From Poriferisodalis sp965221195 (GTDB taxonomy: Bacteria > Actinomycetota > Acidimicrobiia > Acidimicrobiales > Poriferisodalaceae), in NCBI GenBank assembly GCA_965221195.1, contig OZ244864.1, positions 2,356,001-2,420,000 on the forward strand: 64,000 nucleotides of DNA, in the 5' to 3' direction. The translations under genes were made by a program, and so were the position numbers. Position 1 is the first letter of the stretch; each line of letters begins with the position of its first letter. Below the pieces are notes generated by a model. It saw only the letters and a list, made by a program, of their open reading frames with translations. It was not told the origin of the DNA and searched no databases. This document shows positions 1 through 8,482 of the stretch, piece by piece.

Positions 1-423
1 GGGTTCGACGACGACCGTTTTGAGCGGCACCAGCGTTTTTTTGTAGAAGAACTGTCATCTTGGGCACAGAGTTCATTCGGCGTTTCAGGCGAACGCAGCC
101 AGCGAGGCATCTTCGGTGCCTCCGACGGTGGCGGTCACGCACTCGCGGTCGGGCACATGCACCCAGACAAGTACAGCCATGTGATCGCCTACTCCACCGG
201 CATGGGGCCAAACGAGCGGATGAACTGGGATGCGGCTACGGCGCCCTTCGTACACCTATGTGCTGGCACGCTCGAAGGCGGCTTCCACCAGGCCACCGAA
301 GCTTGGGCGGCTTGGCTGTACTTCGCCAAATCGCCTCACGAATGGACCGAACGTGTCTGCGGACACGATCTCATCCAATGGATTGAGGAACTACCCCGCG
401 CCGTAACTCGCGCTTGGGGCTAA
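1..423 (+). CDS. Esterase of the alpha/beta hydrolase fold, C-terminal part (5' end outside window)
   Basis: An open frame runs in from the left edge and ends at TAA 421-423, giving 140 residues of the C-terminal part. It contains a GASDGG motif (about residues 46-51), which matches the GxSxGG nucleophile elbow of the putative esterase family (PF00756; esterase D and enterochelin-esterase-like). It ends with a CGHDLIQW segment that could carry the catalytic His. Members hydrolyse ester bonds; substrate cannot be told from this fragment. The gene is convergent with the molybdenum enzyme that follows, and the 59 bases between them show only a short direct repeat (GACCTACTG twice near 452-473) and no clear terminator. 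Confidence 0.7.
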   Translation, partial: GFDDDRFERHQRFFVEELSSWAQSSFGVSGERSQRGIFGASDGGGHALAVGHMHPDKYSHVIAYSTGMGPNERMNWDAATAPFVHLCAGTLEGGFHQATEAWAAWLYFAKSPHEWTERVCGHDLIQWIEELPRAVTRAWG

Positions 424-482
424 CGCGCCGCACCAGCGACCCACTGCACAACAGACCTACTGAAGACCTACTGCACGACAGC

Positions 483-3419
483 TCAGGAGACGACACGGTA
501 GGCATCAGCTTGAGGTTTGAGCGGGCGCGAAAGCCATAACGGACGACGCAACCCACTAGGACCCGGTGCGGGTCGCGTCATCGCCAGCCATTCGGAGTAG
601 GCCTCTTGAGCGCGCTGAGTGTCAACAGTCACATCGCCATACCGGTCATCGGCGGTAGCGGGTCCGATACGCACCCGCTGATGCCAGCACTGCATTCCCG
701 AAACCGGATCTGGCTGCACTGAGAACGTCAGGTTCTGGTGCACGCCAGTGTCGTTCCACCACACCCGCTGCGAATCAGGATCGTCGGAGGCGAACGGCTG
801 CAACTGCCCAGTGCGACGAAGTCGCCATGTCGTGCCTTCGCGCTCAATCTCCGCAGGACCACCAGCCCACGATCTTGGCCCCTCGCCGTTGCTGCGGTCA
901 GCAGACTGGCCAGCATCTGCGGCAGGGTCTAACCGCCAGCGACCCATGTGGTGCGAAGCAGCAACGACGCCCGGGCGAATCCCTTCCGTCCGCCAAGCTG
1001 AAATCACGAAATAGCCGATGCGGGTCTCAACCCGCACAAGACCGCCTACCTCAATCCCGAGCGCCTCAGCATCTACAGGGTGAATCCACAGTGGATGACG
1101 GTGGCTAATCTCAGCAAGCCACTTTGAGTTTGCCGACCGGGTGTGAATGAGCGTTGGGATGCGAAACGTCGGCAGCAGGATTCGCTCGTTGCCGTCGAGG
1201 TCCAAATTCTGCCAGTGAACATGGCTGGGTATCCAGCCAGGTGTTGCGTGCTCGGGCCAGCCCCACTGCGCCAGCGTCGTTGAGTACAACTCCAGCTTGC
1301 GCGACGGTGTCGGAAAGCCGTGTCGGGCCGCACCGGCCACCTGCACCGCTACCGATCCGTCACCCAACGCCGGCAGCGGTGCAGCAGCCGTGCGTTCACT
1401 GGTGATCGTCGGCCGGTACACCGCGTCGTGTCCCAACGTGGTGCCAGCCAAAGCAGCCGGTGCCACCTCGCGCTCATGGTGGCCGTAGGCATCTCCCGCT
1501 ACAGCGTACGCGCCTCGGTCACGCATGAACTCCAGCGGCTTTTGGCCCACAGCAGCGGCATCTTGAGCAAGTCCGGGCACTTCTTCAGCGAAGATCGTTT
1601 CGTAATACTCATCAACGCTGATGGGCGCCCCTGGCCGCGACGGGCTCTCAAACCACTGCCGAATACCTAGCGAGCCGTCAGGGTCGATTCGCCAAGACAG
1701 ATCGATCCAAAATTCGTTTTCTTCCCACACCTCACCTGGATTGAACTCATGGGTTCGAGTGTCGGGACCCAGCTCGGCACCTGTCAGCTCGGCGTAGCGG
1801 CGCATCACCGGTTGGCGGAACCCCAACCATTGGCCGGCGTGCGTCTCAAACGACGCCAGATCGTGGCGCTCAGAACCGACACCCATCGGCAACACGTAGT
1901 CGGCAAACCACGCCGTCTCAGACCATGTCGGTGTCAACGCAACATGGCAACCGACGCGCTCAGGATCGCTCAACGTCTCTAGCCAAGCGAAGCCGTCCGG
2001 GTTCGTCCACACCGGGTTGTACACCCGAGTGAAGTACGTGTCGAGTTTGCCTCGGCCTTCGCGCAGGAAATGCGGCAACAAGATCGACATCTCGTGATGG
2101 CTCAAGGGGTACTCAAGCGGCCACGACAGCTCGTTCCAATGCGCCACCGGCGGAGGGCGCAACGGAGGTGCCGGCTTGATTTTGTGCCAACCGGCTCCAG
2201 TGGTGCCGCCCACAGTCCCGACCGAACCAGTCAGCACATTGAGAAAAAACAAGCACCGTGCCGTCTGCCAGCCACCGAAGTTGCCAGCACCCGCAGCGCG
2301 CCAATTGTGAGAAGCGAACCGGCCCAATGCCCCGCCAATCGTCTCGGCAATCTGCCGCAGATCGTCGGCATCAACGCCACACAGTTCCTCAGCACGTTCG
2401 GGTGTGTACTCGGCGTACGCGTCACGCAGCGCCACCTCAACAGACTCAAACGTCGGCGGCAGATCGGGACGGGTCTCACTGAGGTACGTCTGCCAGTTCG
2501 TCCAACGGTGAACGAAGGCACGGTCCCAGGTGCCAGCTTCGAGCAGCAGACGAGCCAAGCTCAGCAGCAGAACCGGCTCAGTTCCCGGCCACGCTGGTAG
2601 CCAGTGGTCGGCCTTAGCGCCGGTATTGGAAAGCCGCGGATCGACACAGATCACTGTTGCCCCACGCTGCTGAGCTTCAACGATCCGCTGGGCGTGCGGG
2701 TTGAAATAATGCCCGGCCTCAAGATGACTGGAGATCAAGAAGATCACTTCGGCGTTTGCGAAGTCGGACGAAGGGCGGTCGTGGCCCATCCATGTCGTGT
2801 AACCGACTCTGGCACTAGAGGAGCAAACGTTGGTGTGGCTGTTATGGCCGTCGATGCCCCACGCCATCAGCACACGTTCGGTGTAGCCGTCTTCGCCCGG
2901 CCGCCCAACGTGATACATGATTTCATCTCGGCGGTCTTCGATAATGGCTGCACGAATCCGCGCCGCTATCTCGGTGAGCGCCTCATCCCAACTGACGCGT
3001 TCCCAGCCCCCTTCGCCACGCGCTCCCTTACGCCGCAGCGGATACAAGATGCGTTCGGTGTCATGCACTTGGTTGACGGTGGCGGGCCCTTTGGCGCAGT
3101 TGCGACCCCGCGACGCCGGATGCTCGGGGTTCCCTTCAAAACGCACCACCGTGTCGGTGTCGCGGTCGATGTAGGCAACTAGACCGCAGGCCGCTTCGCA
3201 GTTGAAGCATGTCGTAGGCACCAAGGTGAAGTTGCGTTGGACGCGTTGTGGCCACGACGCTGCGTCTAACTCTGTCCAGTCGTGCCACGTCTCGTGCGGG
3301 GGTGTGGCTGAAAGACGAACTGCCGGATTGCCCGCCGGATTGCCCGCCGGGCTGCCACTTTGGGTGTCGGCTGGCTTCGATGGCGAAGGTTGCGTAGGTG
3401 TCTGCTGAATATCAGTCAT
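483..3419 (-). CDS. Molybdopterin oxidoreductase catalytic subunit (DMSO reductase superfamily)
   Basis: A 978-residue protein of the bis-MGD (DMSO reductase) superfamily. The N-terminal [4Fe-4S] site is C71-x2-C74-x3-C78-x29-C108. The segment HTNVCSSSARVGY puts Cys199 where the molybdenum ligand usually lies. A C-terminal molydopterin dinucleotide-binding region starts around residue 740. No twin-arginine signal is seen: residues 1-40 are a Pro/Ser-rich tail with a 12-bp duplication (GNPAGNPA), so the enzyme is probably cytoplasmic unless exported with a partner. The family includes polysulfide, thiosulfate, nitrate and arsenate enzymes and formate dehydrogenases; the substrate is unknown. 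The FeS/NrfD-like subunit lies directly upstream on the same strand, so the two should form an electron-transfer complex. A MobA gene in the window could supply the cofactor. Confidence 0.9.
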   Translation of the reverse strand: MTDIQQTPTQPSPSKPADTQSGSPAGNPAGNPAVRLSATPPHETWHDWTELDAASWPQRVQRNFTLVPTTCFNCEAACGLVAYIDRDTDTVVRFEGNPEHPASRGRNCAKGPATVNQVHDTERILYPLRRKGARGEGGWERVSWDEALTEIAARIRAAIIEDRRDEIMYHVGRPGEDGYTERVLMAWGIDGHNSHTNVCSSSARVGYTTWMGHDRPSSDFANAEVIFLISSHLEAGHYFNPHAQRIVEAQQRGATVICVDPRLSNTGAKADHWLPAWPGTEPVLLLSLARLLLEAGTWDRAFVHRWTNWQTYLSETRPDLPPTFESVEVALRDAYAEYTPERAEELCGVDADDLRQIAETIGGALGRFASHNWRAAGAGNFGGWQTARCLFFLNVLTGSVGTVGGTTGAGWHKIKPAPPLRPPPVAHWNELSWPLEYPLSHHEMSILLPHFLREGRGKLDTYFTRVYNPVWTNPDGFAWLETLSDPERVGCHVALTPTWSETAWFADYVLPMGVGSERHDLASFETHAGQWLGFRQPVMRRYAELTGAELGPDTRTHEFNPGEVWEENEFWIDLSWRIDPDGSLGIRQWFESPSRPGAPISVDEYYETIFAEEVPGLAQDAAAVGQKPLEFMRDRGAYAVAGDAYGHHEREVAPAALAGTTLGHDAVYRPTITSERTAAAPLPALGDGSVAVQVAGAARHGFPTPSRKLELYSTTLAQWGWPEHATPGWIPSHVHWQNLDLDGNERILLPTFRIPTLIHTRSANSKWLAEISHRHPLWIHPVDAEALGIEVGGLVRVETRIGYFVISAWRTEGIRPGVVAASHHMGRWRLDPAADAGQSADRSNGEGPRSWAGGPAEIEREGTTWRLRRTGQLQPFASDDPDSQRVWWNDTGVHQNLTFSVQPDPVSGMQCWHQRVRIGPATADDRYGDVTVDTQRAQEAYSEWLAMTRPAPGPSGLRRPLWLSRPLKPQADAYRVVS

Positions 3420-3450
3420 GAGAAGGCAGTCATAAGAGGGCAGTCACGAG
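3409..3450 (-). repeat. Three tandem 14-bp units spanning a stop-start junction
   Basis: Read on the minus strand the units are CTCGTGACTGCCCT, CTTATGACTGCCTT and CTCATGACTGATAT. The first unit holds the TGA stop of the FeS/NrfD-like gene and the last holds the ATG of the molybdopterin subunit. It looks like an overlapping GTGA/ATGA junction that was duplicated in tandem. Confidence 0.85.
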
Positions 3451-4808
3451 AGCGGAACTGATTGTGCTTCGCGCAGATAGGCACGGTCGTGTCGGTAGAG
3501 CCACACCAGCAACACAGCGGCAACCAACGGAACCCAGAAAAAGACAGCAGCGTTGGCGCGCACACCCAAGAACGAAGCCCACACCGCCCCGCCTGCGAGA
3601 ACTGCCTCTCCTAGCAACCGACCGATGAGCGCCAATGCTGGGCGATCAGCCCACAGCACTCGACCGCGGCACTGCCGCAACAACAGTGCCGTATAGGCAG
3701 CAGTCATCGCTGAGAATACAACGACTGGGCCGATAAGCGCTAGGAACCAAGCAGAGCTTCCCCACAGGCCCGCTATTGCCCACAAAACCACCAAGGCGGC
3801 ATCGATCATGATCACCCAAGCCCCTGCCGTGATCCAACTGCGCAAACGCCCTTTGGTGAAGAGGTACCAGAAGCGCTCCGGTCGCTTGAGATCAGCGATC
3901 AACAACACGCCGGTGATGCCAAGCGCAGCCAAGGCAATCACTGCGGGCCCCGTTGCGACAGCGGCACGGTCGTCCCATCCGGCCAGCGCGGCACATGCCG
4001 CCCACAACATCACCCCAGCCGCAACACCTTTGGTGACCATGTAACCGGCGACTTTGGCACCCCAAGGCTCGTCGTGCGCCACGGTGTACGCAGTTCGCGC
4101 TGGGCTGGCTGAGCTCACTGTGTTGTTTGGCGGCGCTGTGTTGCTTGACGGCGCTGGGCTGCGTGACGGCGCTGGGCTGGCTGGCCACGAGGCGCTGCCA
4201 GTCCAGTCTGCCCAGATCAGCCCGTCGTCGGCGATGGGCCGACTCAGCGGTTCCAATGCCGCAGGCACAGTCCCTGCGTAATGCACTTTGGGCAACGTGC
4301 GTCGCTCAGGTGCGCGAACCGGAAGGTCTTCGGCACGAATCCGTTCGGCAACGAGATCTGCTGGGTTGTCGTGGTCAACAACCGTGATGGCTCGCGTCGG
4401 GCACACAGAAACACACGAAGGCTCAAGACCTACTTCAAGGCGGTGCTGGCAGAAGTTGCACTTGTGCGCCGTGCCGGTGTTAGGCGAGATGTACAGCGCA
4501 TCGTACGGGCAGGCATTCATGCAGCCCTTGCAGCCAATGCAACGCGAATCGTCGAAATCAACGACACCGTTGGAAGCTCGGAACAACGCACCGGTGGGAC
4601 AGATCGCAATGCAAGGCGCGTCGTCGCAGTGGTTGCAGCGCATCACAGCAAAGTGCCTCTGCGTCTTCGGGAACTCCCCGGTCTCGACGTAGTTGACCCA
4701 CGTTCGGTTCACGCCGAGCGGTACATCGTGCTCGCTCTTGCAAGCCACCGTGCAGGCATGACAACCGATGCACGCGCCGCTATCGAGAAGGAACCCAAGG
4801 CGCGTCAC
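3444..4808 (-). CDS. Fused four-cluster ferredoxin (DmsB/PhsB-like) and NrfD/DmsC-like membrane anchor
   Basis: The N-terminal half is a DmsB/NrfC-type electron-transfer protein with four Cys clusters: CIGCHACTVAC, CNHCDDAPCIAIC, CIGCKGC with NACP, and CNFC followed by CVSVCP. After a Ser/Pro/Asn linker (about residues 200-240) there are about eight hydrophobic segments like the NrfD/DmsC quinol-oxidising anchors. These are usually two separate proteins; here they are one chain. It should carry electrons between the quinone pool and the molybdopterin subunit just downstream. The frame stays open to 4913, but family members start with MxxLGFLxD, so GTG 4808 (VTRLGFLLD) is preferred; ATG 4907 is the alternative. 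It is divergent from proV, and about 160 bp between the two starts would hold both promoters. Confidence 0.82.
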   Translation of the reverse strand: MTRLGFLLDSGACIGCHACTVACKSEHDVPLGVNRTWVNYVETGEFPKTQRHFAVMRCNHCDDAPCIAICPTGALFRASNGVVDFDDSRCIGCKGCMNACPYDALYISPNTGTAHKCNFCQHRLEVGLEPSCVSVCPTRAITVVDHDNPADLVAERIRAEDLPVRAPERRTLPKVHYAGTVPAALEPLSRPIADDGLIWADWTGSASWPASPAPSRSPAPSSNTAPPNNTVSSASPARTAYTVAHDEPWGAKVAGYMVTKGVAAGVMLWAACAALAGWDDRAAVATGPAVIALAALGITGVLLIADLKRPERFWYLFTKGRLRSWITAGAWVIMIDAALVVLWAIAGLWGSSAWFLALIGPVVVFSAMTAAYTALLLRQCRGRVLWADRPALALIGRLLGEAVLAGGAVWASFLGVRANAAVFFWVPLVAAVLLVWLYRHDRAYLREAQSVPLS

Positions 4809-4970
4809 GGCTGCCCATTCTCGCAGCTCAGCTCCACTGCGACACACCGAGCCGCCGACATTGGTGACCCCGCACCCAGATCGACGCAACGCATCAACGC
4901 TATACATCGACAAAGGGCCTGCTCTAGGTCATCGGCCTATGGTGACTGCTCGAGATCCAAGGGGAATCCC

Positions 4971-6227
4971 ATGAGCGACGACGCAGCAAGCGGCCCGTCC
5001 AACAGCAGCCCGCAAGGCGAGGAGATCATCCGCTTCAGCGAGGTCTACAAAATCTTCGGGCCGCAGCCACGAGGTCGCGCATTTGAACTCGCCCGCCGCG
5101 GAGTCACCAAAAACGAGATCCAGCGGCTGTCGGGACACGTCGTTGGGCTCACCGATGTGAACTTCGCGGTCAGACGCGGTGAGATCTTTGTGGTGATGGG
5201 ACTTTCCGGCTCGGGCAAATCAACAGCCATCCGCATGGTCAACAAATTGCACGACGTGACCGATGGCGAGGTGCTCGTGGACGGTGTCGATGTCCAACAG
5301 CTCAACGGTGCCGCCCTGCAGGAGTTTCGCCGGGAGAAAATGGGCATGGTCTTTCAGCACTTCGCTTTGTTCCCGCATCGCAAAGTGCTCGACAACGTCG
5401 GTTACGGACTCAAAGTGCAAAAAGTTGGCCGAGACGAGCGCAACGAAGCAGCAATGCGTGCGCTGTCGCTGGTGGGCCTAGCAGCTTTCGCAGATCACCG
5501 TCCGGCGGAACTCTCCGGCGGCATGCAGCAGCGGGTCGGCCTGGCGCGAGCGCTTGCTGCCGATCCCGACATCTTGCTGATGGATGAGGCCTTCAGCGCT
5601 TTGGATCCACTCATCCGTCGACAGATGCAAGACGAAATGATGGAGATTCAAACGGAGGTACGCAAGACAATCTTGTTCATCACTCACGACCTCAACGAGG
5701 CGCTACGCATCGGCGACCGGGTCTGCATAATGAAAGACGGTGCCGTAGTGCAGATCGGCACCCCCGAAGAAATCCTGACAAAACCGGCTACGGGCTACGT
5801 GGCAGAGTTCGTGCAAGACGTAGACCAAGGCCGGGTCATTGAGGCACATGAGGTGATGACTGCGCCGCAGCCGATCCCGGACGATGTCTCGCTGAGCGAT
5901 GCGCTTTCGCTCTGCGGAGACAACACAGGTCGGTTCTGCTGCGATGCAGCAGGCAAACCCACCTCGCTGCTCACGTCTGCCGATGGTTTGCGTGCGCGCA
6001 GTATGGGCAGCAACGACCTCACAAAAGCGCTGCGCTCCGACTTCGACAGGTGCAGTCCTGATGCCACGCTGAATGAGCTCTACGCGGCTGCCGGCCGAGG
6101 CCTCTCGATTGCCGTCGTGGACGACGAAGGCAAGCTCATCGGCAACCTCGACCCTCGGCTCATCATGGAAGAGATGGGAAGAGTCGAGCAGCTCATAGAC
6201 GGCTTTGAACGGGAAGTGTTCATGTGA
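4971..6227 (+). CDS. proV: Glycine betaine/proline-type ABC transporter ATP-binding protein
   Basis: A 418-residue ATPase of the ProV/OpuAA type. Walker A is GLSGSGKST (77-85), the signature is LSGGMQQ (181-187), and Walker B is ILLMDEAFSALD (201-212). Residues about 290-410 are a CBS-like C-terminal region, which in this family senses ionic strength and gates transport. The start ATG 4971 has AAGGGG about 7 bases upstream; the frame is open far upstream, but that extension is antisense to the FeS gene. The stop overlaps the permease start (GTGA), so the two are translationally coupled. ATP hydrolysis at the inner face would drive uptake of betaine or related quaternary amines. Confidence 0.93.
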   Translation: MSDDAASGPSNSSPQGEEIIRFSEVYKIFGPQPRGRAFELARRGVTKNEIQRLSGHVVGLTDVNFAVRRGEIFVVMGLSGSGKSTAIRMVNKLHDVTDGEVLVDGVDVQQLNGAALQEFRREKMGMVFQHFALFPHRKVLDNVGYGLKVQKVGRDERNEAAMRALSLVGLAAFADHRPAELSGGMQQRVGLARALAADPDILLMDEAFSALDPLIRRQMQDEMMEIQTEVRKTILFITHDLNEALRIGDRVCIMKDGAVVQIGTPEEILTKPATGYVAEFVQDVDQGRVIEAHEVMTAPQPIPDDVSLSDALSLCGDNTGRFCCDAAGKPTSLLTSADGLRARSMGSNDLTKALRSDFDRCSPDATLNELYAAAGRGLSIAVVDDEGKLIGNLDPRLIMEEMGRVEQLIDGFEREVFM

Positions 6228-8383
6228 GCACCGCTGTTTTGACGGCACAAGCCTTGACGGCACAAGCCGAAGACGGCTCATCGCAGCCCGGGATTACTGA
6301 CAATCCCGGGATTACTGGCAACCCTGGGATTACTGACAACGCAGTGCTGGACGAATTCGAGATCCCGTTCGGCGCATGGATGGACCAAGCCGTCGACTGG
6401 GTCACCGTCAATCTCAAGTGGCCGCTGACCATCATCGAATGGCCATTTGAAACACTGATCGGCTTTTGGGTGGAGGACATTTTGGAGCCCGTCTCTTGGA
6501 TCTTCGTGGTCATCGCCACCTTTGTCATAGGCAGCTTGGTGCGCAACGTAAAGGTGGGCACGTTCGCAGCGTGCAGCTTGGGAATCTGCGGGGTCCTCGG
6601 AAACGCGTACTGGCTTGAGACCGCACGCACCATCGGCTTTGTCGGTGTCGCCGTCTTGTTATGCGTCATCGTCGGCATTCCGCTGGGCGTTGCGTGCGGG
6701 CGCGTTGACGCGATCTGGCAGGTGGTGCGGCCGGTGCTCGATGCGATGCAAGTAGTGCATTCGTTCGTGTACATGCTGCCTTTCATCTATTTCTTCGGCA
6801 TCGGCGAGGTCTCAGCGACCATGGTGACCATGGTGTTCGCGCTGCCTCCGTTGGTGAGGCTCACGAATCTCGGCATCCGGCAGGTGCCCGCAGATGTCGT
6901 TGAGGCCAGCCGTGCTTACGGTGCCCCCGAATGGCGCGTGCTCTGCGATGTTCAGATCCCGCTTGCGCGCCCAGCCATCATGACCGGGATCAACCAGACA
7001 CTGTTGCTGGCGATCTCCATGTTGGGCATTGCAGCAATCATGGGCGCCGGCGGACTCGGACGGCTGCTTTTTAGTGCTCTTTCGCGTCAGAGCGTGGCTG
7101 AGGGTGCAGCGAGCGGCTTGGCTTTCTTCTTGGTGGCAGTGGTGCTTGACCGCATCTCACAGCGGGAGGCCGACGCGGACATCAGCATGTTTCGCCGTAT
7201 TCAGCGAGCTTGGGCTCACCGGCGCGATCCAGAGTCGCTGCTGGCAGAAAACGAACTGGCAGACAACAAACTGGCAAATAAGGAAACTGCCAGCCCGCAG
7301 CCGGCTGCTCCGCAAGACGCTACCGATGGTCGCTTTGCGGCATTGGCTTCAGCGGAACGCCGGGGCGCGCTGGGGGCCGGACTGGGCGGCCTCATCGCCG
7401 CCACATCAGTGTTTTTGCCTTGGCACAGCGATGCCGGTTTCTTGACGGCTTACGGACGACGGGCCGATGAGGACCTCGCCGGCATGGACTTCAACGGTCT
7501 CTCAGTCTCGGGAGGTTCTTGGTTCGGCTACGCAGCGCTGGCGTTGGGCATCTTCGTCCTAGCGGCATCGCTTAACACGTTGATCTCGCCGGGACGTTTC
7601 GCTCGCTGGTGGGCACCAGACGGAGCCCTCATCTGCGCGCTGGCGCTCTTGGTGATGTCGGTCACCTACATAGCTGCTGAGCCATCGGAGCTGGCCGCGG
7701 CAGCATCAACCGGTGTCGGTGTCTACGTCATGGTGGCGGGGGCAGTCATGGCGGTGGGTGGATCGTGGCGGTGGATCCGCCACGCCCCCCATACACCCAC
7801 TCACCCCCTGCGCGCAAGCGTCGGCTGGGGTCGAGTCATCGCTGGAGGCATCGCAGTTTTCATCGTGGGGGTCGGCGCATTCTCCGGATGGAGCTTCGAC
7901 CGACGAGCAGATGTGATCATCACACCTGACGTTCAAGCACAAATTGACGAACTGCGGGCTTCAGCAGAAGCGGATCCGTCACAGTCCGGCGTTGCGGCAG
8001 CTCAGATATCGGCTTTAACTTCTGGGCTGTCGGCCGACAAGGAGATCATCACCGATGGAATAAGCGGCGATGGTGCTCGCCTCGGCCTGTGGGCACTGCT
8101 GATTTCGGTCGTCGGTCTCGCCGCGTGCGGGCCGGCTGCGGGCCTCTTCGGCACACGGGAACATCGCCAATGGATATGGAGTTCGGTAGTGGCCGGCATC
8201 GGTGCTGGAGTCGTCGTCGTTGCACTTGCGTGGGTTATGACGCTCACCCGGTCTGCCGACGACAACTACCTGAGCGGCGTTGGTGCTTTCCTCACCATGG
8301 GCGGAGGGGCCATGTTGTCGGCATCTGCTGGCAGCGTGCTTCGGGAGTTCCGCCGCTCCAAGGTGTACAGCGACGCAACGTAA
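6224..8383 (+). CDS. proW: Betaine-type ABC permease fused to an extra C-terminal membrane domain
   Basis: Starts at GTG 6224, overlapping the proV stop by 4 bases. Residues about 90-310 are a binding-protein-dependent transport permease (ProW/OpuAB) with the EAA loop around EASRAYGAPEWRVL, the contact site for the ATPase. The N-terminal tail (2-40) is made of duplications: a 15-bp unit twice and an 18-bp unit three times. ProW-type permeases usually stop near 280-350 residues; this one has about 400 more, with a charged linker (about 325-370) and roughly seven further hydrophobic segments of no family I recognise. The substrate-binding protein follows, so the set is complete. The extra domain could be regulatory or a fused membrane protein. 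Confidence 0.88.
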   Translation: MSTAVLTAQALTAQAEDGSSQPGITDNPGITGNPGITDNAVLDEFEIPFGAWMDQAVDWVTVNLKWPLTIIEWPFETLIGFWVEDILEPVSWIFVVIATFVIGSLVRNVKVGTFAACSLGICGVLGNAYWLETARTIGFVGVAVLLCVIVGIPLGVACGRVDAIWQVVRPVLDAMQVVHSFVYMLPFIYFFGIGEVSATMVTMVFALPPLVRLTNLGIRQVPADVVEASRAYGAPEWRVLCDVQIPLARPAIMTGINQTLLLAISMLGIAAIMGAGGLGRLLFSALSRQSVAEGAASGLAFFLVAVVLDRISQREADADISMFRRIQRAWAHRRDPESLLAENELADNKLANKETASPQPAAPQDATDGRFAALASAERRGALGAGLGGLIAATSVFLPWHSDAGFLTAYGRRADEDLAGMDFNGLSVSGGSWFGYAALALGIFVLAASLNTLISPGRFARWWAPDGALICALALLVMSVTYIAAEPSELAAAASTGVGVYVMVAGAVMAVGGSWRWIRHAPHTPTHPLRASVGWGRVIAGGIAVFIVGVGAFSGWSFDRRADVIITPDVQAQIDELRASAEADPSQSGVAAAQISALTSGLSADKEIITDGISGDGARLGLWALLISVVGLAACGPAAGLFGTREHRQWIWSSVVAGIGAGVVVVALAWVMTLTRSADDNYLSGVGAFLTMGGGAMLSASAGSVLREFRRSKVYSDAT
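6239..6340 (+). repeat. In-frame tandem duplications in the permease N-terminus
   Basis: TTGACGGCACAAGCC occurs twice (6239-6268). After a short gap an 18-bp unit beginning CCCGGGATTACTG occurs three times (6287-6304, 6305-6322, 6323-6340), encoding repeated NPGIT. All unit lengths are multiples of three, so the frame is kept. Confidence 0.9.
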
Positions 8384-8399
8384 CGCGCCGCACGGCGCG
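8384..8399 (+). other. Small GC hairpin directly after the permease stop
   Basis: CGCGCC-GCAC-GGCGCG forms a 6-bp stem starting right after TAA 8381-8383. No T-run follows. It could stabilise the upstream mRNA or weakly attenuate, so that the binding protein is made at a different level from the membrane parts. Confidence 0.35.
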
Positions 8400-8482
8400 A
8401 TTCGGTGCAGACCCAAACATCGTCAACGTAGACAAGAAACAGCTACACATAAGCAAGACATAGACCGAGGAGGTCATGTGCA

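Noticed and set aside
2604..3182. Plus-strand open frames opposite the molybdopterin gene
   Set aside because: No motif or ribosome site, and the minus strand codes a full recognised protein.
4281..4970. 230-codon upward extension of the proV frame
   Set aside because: It is antisense to the FeS/NrfD-like gene and shows no protein motif; ATG 4971 has a ribosome site and fits the family.
421..8393. Same 13-mer TAACGCGCCGCAC at the stop codons of the esterase (421) and the permease (8381)
   Set aside because: Pairs of 13-base matches are expected by chance in 64 kb of GC-rich DNA.
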